DNA from: Dokdonella koreensis DS-123
GTDB lineage: Bacteria > Pseudomonadota > Gammaproteobacteria > Xanthomonadales > Rhodanobacteraceae
Reading direction: 5' to 3'
Assembly (NCBI RefSeq): GCF_001632775.1
Contig: NZ_CP015249.1
Location: forward strand, 186,001-250,000
Length of the DNA: 64,000 nt
Within the stretch, counting starts at the first letter, position 1; every line of letters starts with the position of its first letter. The notes below the pieces were generated by a model. That model was not told the DNA's origin. It ran no database searches and saw only the letters and a program-made list of their open reading frames with translations. The translations under genes were made by a program, and so were the position numbers. Positions 8,601-16,224 of this stretch are shown in pieces.

Positions 8601-11153
8601 GTGGCCGGCGTCGGCACGTGCAGCGCCAGCGGCGGCCTGCGCAACCGGGCGGCCCTCGGCGGCAGCGCGGCCGGGCAGGTCGAGACCTGCACGAACGTGC
8701 CGGACCTCGCGGTCAGCAAGACCGCGACCGGTCCGGTGCCGACCGGCGTGAGCGGCCAGTATGAGATCACCTACACGGTCGACGTGATCAACGCCGGCGA
8801 GGCAGCCGGGACCTACGACCTGGCCGACGCGTTCGCGTACGCCGGGGCGACGGTCGACGCCGTCAGCGCGGTGGTGCATGCGGGCCTGGACCCGCTGGCG
8901 ACGACGCTGGGCACGTTGACGGCAGCCGGCGGGACGATCGTGACCGGCGAGACGATCGCGGCCGGTGGCGGCGAGAGCTACACCTACACGGTGACGTTCA
9001 CGCTGACCGACCCGGCGGCCGCCAGCGACTGCGCCGATCCGGCCGGCGGCCTGCGCAACCGGGCCACGCTCGGCGGCAGCGCCACCGGCGAGGCGGCGAC
9101 CTGCACCGGCGCGCCGGACGTGACGCTGGCCAAGGCCCTGACCGCCGAGTCGGGCAGCCAGGCGGGGATCGCCGAACCGGGCGAGCAGCTGACCTACACG
9201 ATCACGCTGACCAACGCCGGCGGTGCCGATGCGGTCGGCTACGGCGTGACCGACCCGCTCGATGCGAACGTGAGCTTCGTCAGTGCCGACAACGGCGGCA
9301 CGCACGCCGGCGGCGTGGTCACCTGGACCAACCTGACGGTGCCCGCCAACGGAACGCTGGCGCTGACGGTGGTGGTGACGGTGAATGACCCGCTACCGGC
9401 CGGCGTGACCGAGGTCGCCAACGCGGCGCACCAGACCGGTACACCGCCGCCGGACTGCACGGCGACGCCGCTGCCGCCCAACTGCACGATCACGCCGACT
9501 CCGGCGGTGGTGGCGATCGCCAAGGCGCTGGCCGGCGAATCGGGCAGCCTGGCCGGCGTGGCCGAGGCCGGCGAGCAGCTGACCTACACGATCACGCTGA
9601 CCAACAGCGGCGGCTCGGATGCCGTCGGCTACGCGGTCAGCGACCGCCTGGACCCGAACACGGCCTTCGTCAGCGCCGACAACGGTGGCGTGCATGCCGC
9701 CGGGGTCGTCACCTGGACGGTGACCGTGCCGGCCAGCGGCAGCATCACGCTGACCGTCGTGGTCGCGGTCAACGACCCGCTGCCGGCCGGCGTGACCCAG
9801 GTGGCCAACGTCGCCTACCAGACCGGCACCACCCCGCCGCCGTGTCCGCCTGCGGGTGGGCAGTGCGTGGTGATCCCGACCGAGGGCGCCGTGGTGATCG
9901 CCAAGGCGCTGGCCGGCGAATCGGGCAGTGCGCCGGGTGTGGCCGAGCCGGGCGAGCAGCTGACCTACACGATCACGCTGACCAACACCGGCGGCAGTGC
10001 CGTCGCGGGTTACGCGGTCAGCGATCGCCTGGACCCGAACACCAGCTTCGTCAGCGCGACGAATGGCGGCGTGCACAACGCCGGCGTGGTGACCTGGACG
10101 GCGACGGTGCCGGCCAACGGTAGCGTGACGCTGACCGTCGTGGTGGCGGTCAACGACCCGCTGCCGGCGGGTGTGACCCAGGTGGCCAACGTCGCCTACC
10201 AGGCCGGCACCACGCCGCCGCCGTGCCCGCCGGGCGGGCCGCAGTGCGTGGTGATCCCGACCGAAGGTGCGGTGCTGGTCGCCAAGTCGGTCACCGACGC
10301 CGGCGGCAACGGGCTGGCCGAACCGGGCGAAACGCTGACCTATGCGATCGTGCTGACCAACACCGGCGGCAGTGCGGTGACCGGCTACGGGCTGACCGAC
10401 GCGCTCGACCCGAACACGGGTTTCATCAGTGCCGACAACGGCGGCGTGCATGCCGGCGGTGTGGTCACCTGGGCCAATCTGACGATCCCGGCCAGCGGCA
10501 CGCTGAGCGTGACGGTGGTGGTGACGGTCAACGACCCGCTGCCGGCCGGTGTCGGGCAGATCGCCAACGTAGCCCACGAGGCCGGCACGCCCCCGCCGGT
10601 CTGCACGGCCGTGCCGGCACCGGCCAATTGCGCAACGATCCCGACGCCGACACGGCCGCAGGTGCAGGTGACCAAGACGGCGAGCGCCTCGAGCGTGAGC
10701 CCGACCGGCTCGGTGGTGTACACGGTGACGGTGGCCAACGTGGGCAGCGTCGATGCGGCCAACGTGACGGTCAGCGATCCGCTGCCGGCGGGCATCAGCA
10801 GCTACGTCTGGACCTGCGCGGCCGCCGGCGGTGCGGTTTGCCCGAACGCCAGCGGCAGCGGCGCGCTGGCCGAGACGATCGCGACCCTGCCGGCCGGCAG
10901 TACCGTGGTCTACACGATCCACGCGACGATCGGCGGCAATCCGCCGGGGTCGATCGTGAACGTGGTGACGCTGACGCCGCCGGGCGATGCGGTGTGCGCG
11001 CCGGGGAACACGCCGCCGCCGTGCCGGGCCGATGTGCCGATCACGGTGGCGCCGCCGCGCGAACCGACGCCGGTACCGGTGGACAGCCGCTGGATGCTGC
11101 TGGTGCTGGGCTTGCTGCTGATGGCCGGCGCGCTGTGGGAGCAGCGCCGCTGA
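2682..11153 (+). CDS. giant secreted GEVED/DUF11 repeat protein with IPTL-CTERM-like tail
   Basis: 2823-residue exported protein. Order of parts: a long N-region and signal peptide (hydrophobic core about 44-60, AGA-like cleavage near 63); a PA14-like beta region to about 250; a DUF11-like stretch; a beta-propeller-like section (about 405-770); two GEVED modules beginning WGDAPASYGT (about 782) and LGDAPDSYGT (about 1157), each with the acidic GIDDEDA motif; then eleven DUF11-type beta-sandwich repeats (about 1328-2790). The end is a Pro-rich linker, VPVDSRW, one hydrophobic helix and a basic EQRR tail. That layout matches IPTL-CTERM sorting domains, which are processed at the inner membrane. 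AGGGGAA sits just upstream of the chosen ATG. A start at 2820 is possible but lacks a ribosome site. Probably a surface adhesin or matrix protein (inference). Confidence 0.9.
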   Translation: MDLLREETQRPSAADTLSFTHRGPCRDGAPRRLPPAAAGNLLRSAAMALLAGAFVVLAAPAGATTVWEDYQGRASVPGSPGTSDPPLPAAANNYLNLSAGAVNNLRAVSADPANATRTGSSPAIDNGLNVTLCNLVDNPSSTACDLLLQGRVTYALIRFPTAGTWALSVAHDDEVEVQLSTDYTNTNYRNASYDIPVGAIGSWTTSPAVFESLGNFTVGQPDSCALLRMYWNNQGGINFARLAWRTPASAPVSAGVLIPAAQLFDPGDPASSAGCAGSITGTGTSITLNKIVDSRVDVADQFRVRVANGGNAGDFREAITVGSGIGQQASTGAMPATAGVGYRLVDAMASGSASTLDAYQASIECTRNGTPFVPTPVSTGTEIVWEVTPAANEQITCNITNAAVSGGAPICANTNMSSQWRFGQFAGLDFSSGLVVVVPSAVNTLEGVATTSDNAGNLLFYTDGLTVWNRNDVPMPNGTGLFGDPSSTQSALIVPVPGSTDRYYLFAANQSFTGTGRISYSIVDMSLNGGLGDVTATKNVVLQSANPAESPIVLGNAAEKLSGVAKANGQDAWVVTSTQSGSQLYVWSVTASGVTLAASPDPGGAAITFSGEMDFSPDGTRLALANVNAGTVHVYDFDTTTGTIGNKRVITGVPSAYGMEFSPNSAVLYASRGGATVQSVYQFDMTAPTFPSTPADATATFDSAANGFKAIELGPDGRLYVAQASGSHTAVNGLDIVAFPDVVGTGAGYSQNPGIFPPGSASTSGLPNGFTCPVTALAVDWGDAPASYGTLLANDGPRHGIPGYDPVAHTAPLMLGARIDGDADGQPSANADGDDATGIDDEDALSGPIVLQPGGTSITLQVPVTNATGSAATLYAWIDLDGDGVFDAGEFTSTAVADGATSATLAWTGLAPLTDGLTTHARLRLTTAALPAGAAPNGGDARALGIAPDGEVEDHPVVVATSVPLTCEVPYKDTFGAGAGPGPALPLGRTTYTYTTSPAPNDGFYTISPGINGLGAWFSGPDHTGDPDGRLMLVNAGGPDERFFAQSFTNLVAGARYDFSAWITNVCNRGASASCVTLPQVEFRIIDPATGAVLQSLDTGPIAHSTVLQWNHYSLTFVASQPTVRLELVNRVPAAPGYSGNDLALDDIAIGQVCELGDAPDSYGTLNASDGAGHVLQGPMLGAARDGENDGVPGPGADGDDLNGIDDEDAFTGPITLAAGSGPHTLAVPVSNIAIATHLYCWIDFDGNGSFDDDEAATVTLASGATSGTCSWPGGASQALGFGQNTYARFRVTTVELGNTGLPGAQDSRSIGVAPDGEVEDHRVVTPTAPSVALTKALTGESGSAAGQAEPGEQLTYTITLANTGGSAATGYGVTDALDPNTSFVSASNGGSHAAGVVTWTNLTVPAGGSLTLTVVVTVNDPLPAGVSQIANVAYETGTTPPACPPAGGQCVVIPTAPSVSLTKALTGESGSVTGQAELGEQLTYTITLANAGGSAATAYGVTDALDPNTSFVSASNGGSHAAGVVSWTNLTVPAGGSLTLTVVVTVNDPLPAGVSRIANVAYETGTTPPPCPPAGGQCVVIPTVPQLSVAKSAGTPTATGTPGQFTLAYTITVGNAGGSAGQYDLSDTFDFNGATVTAVTTPAYASSTGDIQDGIPGGFGAPAGGTIVTGETLGALGSETWTYTVTYLLDDPVTAADCADPAGGLRNRAALGGGASGAPPATTCTGAPNVNLLKTAGAPVPTGTPNEFTLAYTVEVSNTGSLAGLYTLGDTLTFAGATVTAISTPVFASSTGDPQDGTLGAFAAPAGGTIVTDEPIAASGAERWAYTATYVVTDAGAAQDCADPAGGLRNRADLGGSFSGQSSTCTGAAAVVLGKSASGPTPTGTANEYAIDYLVSVQNNGTLGGVYDLADTFTFPGATISAVSAVTHGGGDPLSTPLGTLTVAGGTIVTGETIAAGGEETYAYRVTFTLDSVAGVGTCSASGGLRNRAALGGSAAGQVETCTNVPDLAVSKTATGPVPTGVSGQYEITYTVDVINAGEAAGTYDLADAFAYAGATVDAVSAVVHAGLDPLATTLGTLTAAGGTIVTGETIAAGGGESYTYTVTFTLTDPAAASDCADPAGGLRNRATLGGSATGEAATCTGAPDVTLAKALTAESGSQAGIAEPGEQLTYTITLTNAGGADAVGYGVTDPLDANVSFVSADNGGTHAGGVVTWTNLTVPANGTLALTVVVTVNDPLPAGVTEVANAAHQTGTPPPDCTATPLPPNCTITPTPAVVAIAKALAGESGSLAGVAEAGEQLTYTITLTNSGGSDAVGYAVSDRLDPNTAFVSADNGGVHAAGVVTWTVTVPASGSITLTVVVAVNDPLPAGVTQVANVAYQTGTTPPPCPPAGGQCVVIPTEGAVVIAKALAGESGSAPGVAEPGEQLTYTITLTNTGGSAVAGYAVSDRLDPNTSFVSATNGGVHNAGVVTWTATVPANGSVTLTVVVAVNDPLPAGVTQVANVAYQAGTTPPPCPPGGPQCVVIPTEGAVLVAKSVTDAGGNGLAEPGETLTYAIVLTNTGGSAVTGYGLTDALDPNTGFISADNGGVHAGGVVTWANLTIPASGTLSVTVVVTVNDPLPAGVGQIANVAHEAGTPPPVCTAVPAPANCATIPTPTRPQVQVTKTASASSVSPTGSVVYTVTVANVGSVDAANVTVSDPLPAGISSYVWTCAAAGGAVCPNASGSGALAETIATLPAGSTVVYTIHATIGGNPPGSIVNVVTLTPPGDAVCAPGNTPPPCRADVPITVAPPREPTPVPVDSRWMLLVLGLLLMAGALWEQRR
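6664..10656 (+). repeat. tandem DUF11-coding repeats of two types
   Basis: Ten repeats of about 380-430 bp lie in frame inside the giant gene. Type A (KALxGESGS...LDPNTSF...VNDPLPAG) occurs at about 6664-7047, 7048-7431, 9112-9501, 9502-9885, 9886-10266 and 10267-10656. Type B (TGTPxxFTLAYT...CADPAGGLRNRA) occurs at about 7432-7863, 7864-8283, 8284-8697 and 8698-9111. The first two A units are exactly 384 bp apart and almost identical in DNA, so the order is A2-B4-A4. An eleventh, divergent unit follows to about 11040. Confidence 0.85.
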
Positions 11154-11204
11154 CGCACTCCGCGACGGCGCCCGCAGGTCCGGGCGCCGCATGAATCCAC
11201 CTCC

Positions 11205-11233
11205 GCCGCCGGAGCGATCCGGCGGCTTTTTTT
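11205..11233 (+). terminator. rho-independent terminator of the DUF11 gene
   Basis: A 9-bp perfect stem (GCCGCCGGA at 11205-11213 with TCCGGCGGC at 11218-11226) and a GCGA loop are followed by seven T (11227-11233). A second hairpin, 9-bp stem CGGCGCCCG, precedes it at 11166-11189. Confidence 0.88.
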
Positions 11234-11461
11234 GTCCGGATCGGGCCTGGACGCCGGGGCCGGCGCAGGACCGGCAGCGGGGAGCTCGCCGCAGATGCGG
11301 GTTCCAGGCGGTGCAGCCCGGCGTCGACGTGCGCGTCGCGGCACATGAGGCGTCATGGCTCTGTGCGACGAGGGGATCGACCTCGGTCTGCTATGCCAGC
11401 ACCGACCACGCACCGGCGGGCGCGCGCCGGCTGTTCGACGAAACGATCGTGCCGCGCCCGC

Positions 11462-14400
11462 TCACGGCGGGTTCGCGATGCATCCCGTCACGCGCACGTC
11501 GTCGATCGCCCAGTTCGGATCGGCGCGGTGCTGCAGCCGGTCCTGCCCGAGGCGGAAGCGGACCCTTACGGTCTGTCCCGCATGGTCGCCCAGGTCGATC
11601 ACCGTCTTGGTGTACGGCCGCGGGTCGCCGCACCAGGCATCCCTGCCGCCGAGCGGATTGCCGAAACTCGACGTCAGCGCGCCGTCGTACGGGTTCGAGA
11701 GGAAACGGTCGGCGACGGCGGTCCACGTGCTGCCGCCATTGGTGGACAGTTCGAGCAGGCCGCCGTCGTAGCAGCCGCCGGAAGTGACGGTCTTGAGTTG
11801 CTGACGGTTCCAGAACGAGAGGCTCAACCGATCGAAGCCGGACGGCAGGGTGATCGCCGGTGTGGCGAGCCAGGTGTCGTTCGCCGTACCGATGGCGGGT
11901 GGCGACGCCTGCCACGCGCGCGTGCCCGTGTGCGCCGCCCCGCCCAGCGTCCAGAGGTCTGTGCTGCCGGCCGCCGCGCCGTGCGTCCAGCCCGGCGCAC
12001 CGCTTTCCAGCGTGTCCTCGAACACGATCGCCGGCGTTTCGTTCCAGGCGCATTCGCCGGGTGCCGCCCGGGTCGAGAACGACTTCACGGTGGACGCTGA
12101 AACTTCGAATCCATCGACGAAGACCGTATCGTCGGACGGAACGGCGGGCGCGCTGCCGCAAGGATTGACCGCGATCACCCGCCAGAAGTAGCGCGAGCCC
12201 GGGTCGAGCGCCTCGGTCGCCTCCAGCGTCCACTGCGTGAGGCGGGTTTCGTGAGAACCCACGACCTGCGTGAACGCGATGTCCGTCGCGATCTCCACCC
12301 GGTAGTGGTGTGCCGCCGCGACCGCCGTCCAGGAGAGCGTCGGTGTCGTCGTCAGCTCGCTGGCGCCATCGGCGGGCGAGGTCGTCGTCGTCGCCGTCGG
12401 CGCCCGGTCGAACACGGACAGATCCAGGTCGAGCGTCCGCGTGGTGGTGCCGGAGACCGCTTCGATCCAGAGCGGGTAGCGGCCCGCCGCGGCCGCGGTG
12501 CCGGCCTGCAGGCTCAGGATCGCCGTTGCCGGTGGCATCGCCGGATTCGGGCTGAACGTGGTGACGATTCCGGCCGGCTGTCCGGATGCGCGCAGTGTCA
12601 CCGGTTCGGCGTAGCCGTTGACCTGGCCCACCGTGAATGCGATCGGCACGGTGCTGCCGGCGCACAGCAGCGGCGCGTCCGGCGGGGACTCGAGTGTGAA
12701 GGTCGGAACGCGTTCGCAGTTCGAGCAGACCAGTGCGAAATCCTGATCGGTCTCATCGCCATGGTGGGGCACCCCGTCGCCGGCGATGTTGGCTGCGACG
12801 ACGCTGACCGAGAACTCGCCCTGCGGCCCCGCCGGCAGGAACACCGCCTCGTAGTTGCTTCGGCTGTCCGGGTTGCCACCCGGCGCGCTCCACTGCCCAT
12901 CGAACCGGTTGCCGAGCCAGGTCTGGCCGGCGGCCTCGACGACCAGGTTCAGGTCGTTGACCTGCGGGCTCGCGCCGAGCATGCCGGGCGCGTCGGTGTA
13001 GGCGAGGGTGATCCTCACCGGCCGGCTCGGATCGGCGACGCGCAGGCGATACTCCCGCGACGCCCCGCTCTCGTCGAACACCTCGCTCTGGTCGACGATG
13101 AACTTGGGCGTCGCATCGAACATCGCCGACATGTCCGGCATGCCGTATCCCTGGCCGCGCCCGGGCAGGGTGTCGTTCGCGCTCACGCCGGTCAGGTAGG
13201 TCGGGTGAGCCATCAGCCATGCCTTCATCAAGGCCGGACTCGGCGCGCGTGCGCCACCGATCTGATCGATCGATCCTGCGGCCGCGCCGGCACCACCGTG
13301 CTCGATCCACCAGTAGGCGAGCGAAGCGACGCCGGAAACGGCGGGTGTCGAATGGCTGGTGCCGCTGGAATAGGTGAAGAGCGTCTGCAACGGGTTCTGC
13401 GGGTAGTACTGCACGCAGACGCCACCGCCGGTGTAGCCGGCGAAGACCGGGGCCGCGGCCTGGACGTGAGTGCCGGGCGCGACCAGTTCCGGTTTTGCGC
13501 GTTGTCCGGGAGCTGGGCCGCGGCCCGAGAACGGAGCGATGTTCTGCGGGTTGTTGGCCGGATCGTTGCTGCAGATGTTGCCCGGCGGCGTCGCGAACGG
13601 ACGCAGGTTCTCCGACGCGCCGACCGTGATGACATTCTTGCCGGCACCTGGCGAGCTGACGGTGGCTGCGCCCGGACCGGCATTGGACGCGGCGAACACG
13701 TAGATCATTTCCTGATTGCCCGGGGTGCCGGGATCGGCGTCGCGCACGCCGGCGTCGTACGCCTGATCGGAGGCGTCGTAGACCGTCGGTACCGGATTGG
13801 CGCCCCAGGAGTTGGAGCTGATGCGTGCACCGGAGCGCCAGTTGCGCAGGATCACGCCCTGGTCGCTGCCGCCGCAGCGGCTGACGTCGTAGGTCTGCGG
13901 GTTGCCGGAGAAGATGGTGGTCGAGCCGACGCGTGCGAACGGATTGATGCCCAGGCCCAGCCGCTGCCCGTCGGCATCCTGGTAGGGATAGCCCGTGCTC
14001 TGGTCGTAACCGGCGACGATGCCGGCGTTGAGCGAACCGTGGCCGTCGTAGGCGCCCACGGTCGCATCCGGTCTCGACGAGCAGTTGGTGAAATGGTTCA
14101 CCCGTGCGGGTCGGGTCGGGTCGCCGTCCACGCGCAGGAAGCGGTCGACGGTGTTCAGTACCGTCACACCGGTGCCGCCTTCGTCGATCGTGGAGTCGGT
14201 GACGTCGACGATCGGGTAGGCGGCCGGATCGCGCGAAAAGCCGCGGTCGAGCAGGAATTGCAGGTAGCTGGGGGAGGCCGGCCCCGGCTGCGGGTCGCCC
14301 GCGAGCAGAAGGCCTTGCTTCTCGTCCATCAGCACGCGCGGGGCACGCAGTCCGACGAAGGTGACGTCCGTTCGTTCGGCGATCGCGGCGATGTCGGACA

Positions 14401-15016
14401 AGCGCACGCGCAGGTCGAGGTTTTCGAATCTCAGGACCGGTGCCCACTGCAGATCGGCGCCGCCGCCGAGCGGCCCCTGCTGCAAGGGTGACAGCAACGC
14501 CGCCGCAGCGATGAACTGCCGGGTGGCGGCGGCACCCGGATGGGTGTGGATCTGCACGGTGATGTCGACCTCGTCCATTCCGGCAGCGACGCCGGAGAGC
14601 CGCGCAGCCAGCTCCGGGGCGAGCTTCTGGAAGCCGAGGAACGGTGCCGCGTAGCGCAGCCAGGACGTCGAGCCGCGAAGGCCGGCCAGACGGGCCTGTG
14701 CGGTTTCGTCGGCCCAGACCAGGTAGCCGTTGCTCGGCACGTACTGCAACGGTGTGACGCCCTGCGCCTTCAGTTCGTCGAGCCAGGCCTGCCGTACGGG
14801 TCCTGCGAACTGCACGAGCTGCAGGCCGGGGCCCGCGCTGGGTGAGGACAGGAAGCCGGCGGGAACCTGCGTGACGCCGACGCGCGTGTCGATCGGATGC
14901 GCGGTGAACTGGAGAATGGACGCTTCGTCGTCAGCCGTGGTGGCCGCGCGGACAGCGGTAACGAAGGGGCCGGCGCCGAGCGCCAGCACGATTGCGGTTG
15001 CGAGACGGGATGGCAT
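11462..15016 (-). CDS. secreted subtilisin-family (S8) serine protease with Fn3-like domain
   Basis: 1184-residue exported peptidase. A signal peptide (core AIVLALGAG, cleavage near AVRA) is followed by a pro-like region to about 240. The S8 catalytic domain carries the Asp in IVDVTDST (about 268), the His in DGHGSLNAGI (about 325) and the Ser in SGTSHSTPA (about 553), all intact. C-terminal parts are a P-domain-like beta region, an Fn3-type domain (about 880-970, TPTLSWTAV) and an anchor-J-like beta-sandwich to the end. The linker after Fn3 contains VFVDGFEV, resembling the C-terminal tags of other secreted proteins here. It is the last gene of a minus-strand exoprotein run and converges on the DUF11 gene across a 308-bp gap. 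Substrate unknown. Confidence 0.92.
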   Translation of the reverse strand: MPSRLATAIVLALGAGPFVTAVRAATTADDEASILQFTAHPIDTRVGVTQVPAGFLSSPSAGPGLQLVQFAGPVRQAWLDELKAQGVTPLQYVPSNGYLVWADETAQARLAGLRGSTSWLRYAAPFLGFQKLAPELAARLSGVAAGMDEVDITVQIHTHPGAAATRQFIAAAALLSPLQQGPLGGGADLQWAPVLRFENLDLRVRLSDIAAIAERTDVTFVGLRAPRVLMDEKQGLLLAGDPQPGPASPSYLQFLLDRGFSRDPAAYPIVDVTDSTIDEGGTGVTVLNTVDRFLRVDGDPTRPARVNHFTNCSSRPDATVGAYDGHGSLNAGIVAGYDQSTGYPYQDADGQRLGLGINPFARVGSTTIFSGNPQTYDVSRCGGSDQGVILRNWRSGARISSNSWGANPVPTVYDASDQAYDAGVRDADPGTPGNQEMIYVFAASNAGPGAATVSSPGAGKNVITVGASENLRPFATPPGNICSNDPANNPQNIAPFSGRGPAPGQRAKPELVAPGTHVQAAAPVFAGYTGGGVCVQYYPQNPLQTLFTYSSGTSHSTPAVSGVASLAYWWIEHGGAGAAAGSIDQIGGARAPSPALMKAWLMAHPTYLTGVSANDTLPGRGQGYGMPDMSAMFDATPKFIVDQSEVFDESGASREYRLRVADPSRPVRITLAYTDAPGMLGASPQVNDLNLVVEAAGQTWLGNRFDGQWSAPGGNPDSRSNYEAVFLPAGPQGEFSVSVVAANIAGDGVPHHGDETDQDFALVCSNCERVPTFTLESPPDAPLLCAGSTVPIAFTVGQVNGYAEPVTLRASGQPAGIVTTFSPNPAMPPATAILSLQAGTAAAAGRYPLWIEAVSGTTTRTLDLDLSVFDRAPTATTTTSPADGASELTTTPTLSWTAVAAAHHYRVEIATDIAFTQVVGSHETRLTQWTLEATEALDPGSRYFWRVIAVNPCGSAPAVPSDDTVFVDGFEVSASTVKSFSTRAAPGECAWNETPAIVFEDTLESGAPGWTHGAAAGSTDLWTLGGAAHTGTRAWQASPPAIGTANDTWLATPAITLPSGFDRLSLSFWNRQQLKTVTSGGCYDGGLLELSTNGGSTWTAVADRFLSNPYDGALTSSFGNPLGGRDAWCGDPRPYTKTVIDLGDHAGQTVRVRFRLGQDRLQHRADPNWAIDDVRVTGCIANPP

Positions 15017-15104
15017 GACGAATCCGGATTCCGGGGCGCCTACCCGCGAGCGGACACGGCGCCTGCTGATGATGGGAAGGGAGAGCAGGGGGCGCTCGGT
15101 CTCG

Positions 15105-16205
15105 TCAATCGACTCGCCGTGCGTCCGAGGTCGTGTGCTGCGGGACCGCTTCGCCCGGTGCCTGCGGCACGTCGACGACGAACGAATCGAAGCGTCCCCG
15201 ATACTGCCCCCAGCCGCCGAGACGCCTGCCGTCGCCGCTCACGCCGGTCACGGCGGCCAGCGTCCAGCCGGCGGGAACGGCGACGCCCTGGTCGGCCAGC
15301 CACACCTGCAGCGGCCGGAAGCCCGAATCGATGCTCCAGACGATGGCCAGCCGTTCCGCTCCGGTGCCGGCGCTTCCGGCGAGGAGGCGGCCGTCGTCGC
15401 TGCCGACGAAGAGGCGCTGCGGCGACGGCAGGTCGGTCGCGCGCTCCAGCGGTTGGGGGGGCGCTCCGCTCTGCCAGCGGTAGGGCCGGCCGATGCCGTT
15501 GTCGCGTTCGCCGTCCACGCCCAGCATCACGCTGAGGTCGCGATTGCCGCCGAGCACCTCGCCGAGCGATGCACCGTCGTCCGGCCGCTCCGGTGGCGTG
15601 GCCGAGCCCCGCTGCCAGAGCATGCCGTTGCGAATGCCTTCGGCGGACTGGATCCAGCCGTAGATGCGCTGGCCATCCGCGCTGATTCCGCTGGCACGCG
15701 CCGCGGCGCTGCCCGCGGGCAGCGGCAGCGCGCGCATGCCCCGTTCGGTCGTCCACTCGAAAGCGAGCGAACGCTGCTCGGGGTTGTTGGCGGTGCCGAC
15801 GATGCGCGGCTCGTCGGAAATCCCCAGCGCCATGCTGACCAGCCCGCCCTGCCCGGCCGTGTCCGGCAACCCGCCGAGGCGCACGAGCTGGCCGGAAGCG
15901 TCCCAGTAGCTGGCCACCTCGCGCTGGCCGGCATCCAGTGAAGACCCCGCCACGAAACGGCCCGATGCGGACAGGGCGCGCACCGAGATGGCGCTTGGCA
16001 GGAGTTGGGCGCCGGTCTCTTCCGACCAGCGGAAGCCGCCGCTCTCGGCGCCGACGAGGCTGCCGGCACCGGACCGGCCATCATGCGAGAGGGCCAGCAG
16101 CTGGCTGCCCGGCAGGCCCAGGGGGTTGAACCCCGTTGCCGAGACGGCCGCCGGCAGGCAAGCCGCCAGCAGCAGCCACGCCGATCGGGTCGCCAGCACG
16201 GTCAT
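15105..16205 (-). CDS. secreted HAF-like repeat protein
   Basis: 366-residue exported protein of unknown role. The start MTVLATRSAWLLLAACL gives a clean signal peptide (cleavage near AVSA); an ATG 12 codons upstream would overlap the preceding gene. The body has six or seven repeats of the kind 'xxxVSALSxDGRxxxGxxxxxxGxxxAxxWxxxxG' (for example IRVRALSASGRFVAG-like and GISADGQRIYG), typical of HAF/'extracellular repeat' beta-propeller-like proteins. There is no DGFD tag at its end. It lies 19 bp downstream of the beta-helix gene and 88 bp upstream of the S8 protease, so co-transcription is likely. No catalytic motif was seen. Confidence 0.8.
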   Translation of the reverse strand: MTVLATRSAWLLLAACLPAAVSATGFNPLGLPGSQLLALSHDGRSGAGSLVGAESGGFRWSEETGAQLLPSAISVRALSASGRFVAGSSLDAGQREVASYWDASGQLVRLGGLPDTAGQGGLVSMALGISDEPRIVGTANNPEQRSLAFEWTTERGMRALPLPAGSAAARASGISADGQRIYGWIQSAEGIRNGMLWQRGSATPPERPDDGASLGEVLGGNRDLSVMLGVDGERDNGIGRPYRWQSGAPPQPLERATDLPSPQRLFVGSDDGRLLAGSAGTGAERLAIVWSIDSGFRPLQVWLADQGVAVPAGWTLAAVTGVSGDGRRLGGWGQYRGRFDSFVVDVPQAPGEAVPQHTTSDARRVD

Positions 16206-16224
16206 CGGGCGTGGCCGCCCCTGT

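Noticed and set aside
2649-9305. A 2218-codon open frame on the minus strand opposite the DUF11 gene
   Set aside because: Its product is low-complexity Arg/Gly/Ala/His-rich and mirrors the GC-rich repeats on the other strand. It has no domain, signal or ribosome site.
6664-10656. Regular repeats considered as a CRISPR array
   Set aside because: Units are about 400 bp, in frame and protein-coding; no short direct repeats with unique spacers.
12251-14491. A 746-codon plus-strand frame opposite the S8 protease
   Set aside because: Antisense shadow; the minus strand encodes an intact catalytic triad and signal peptide.
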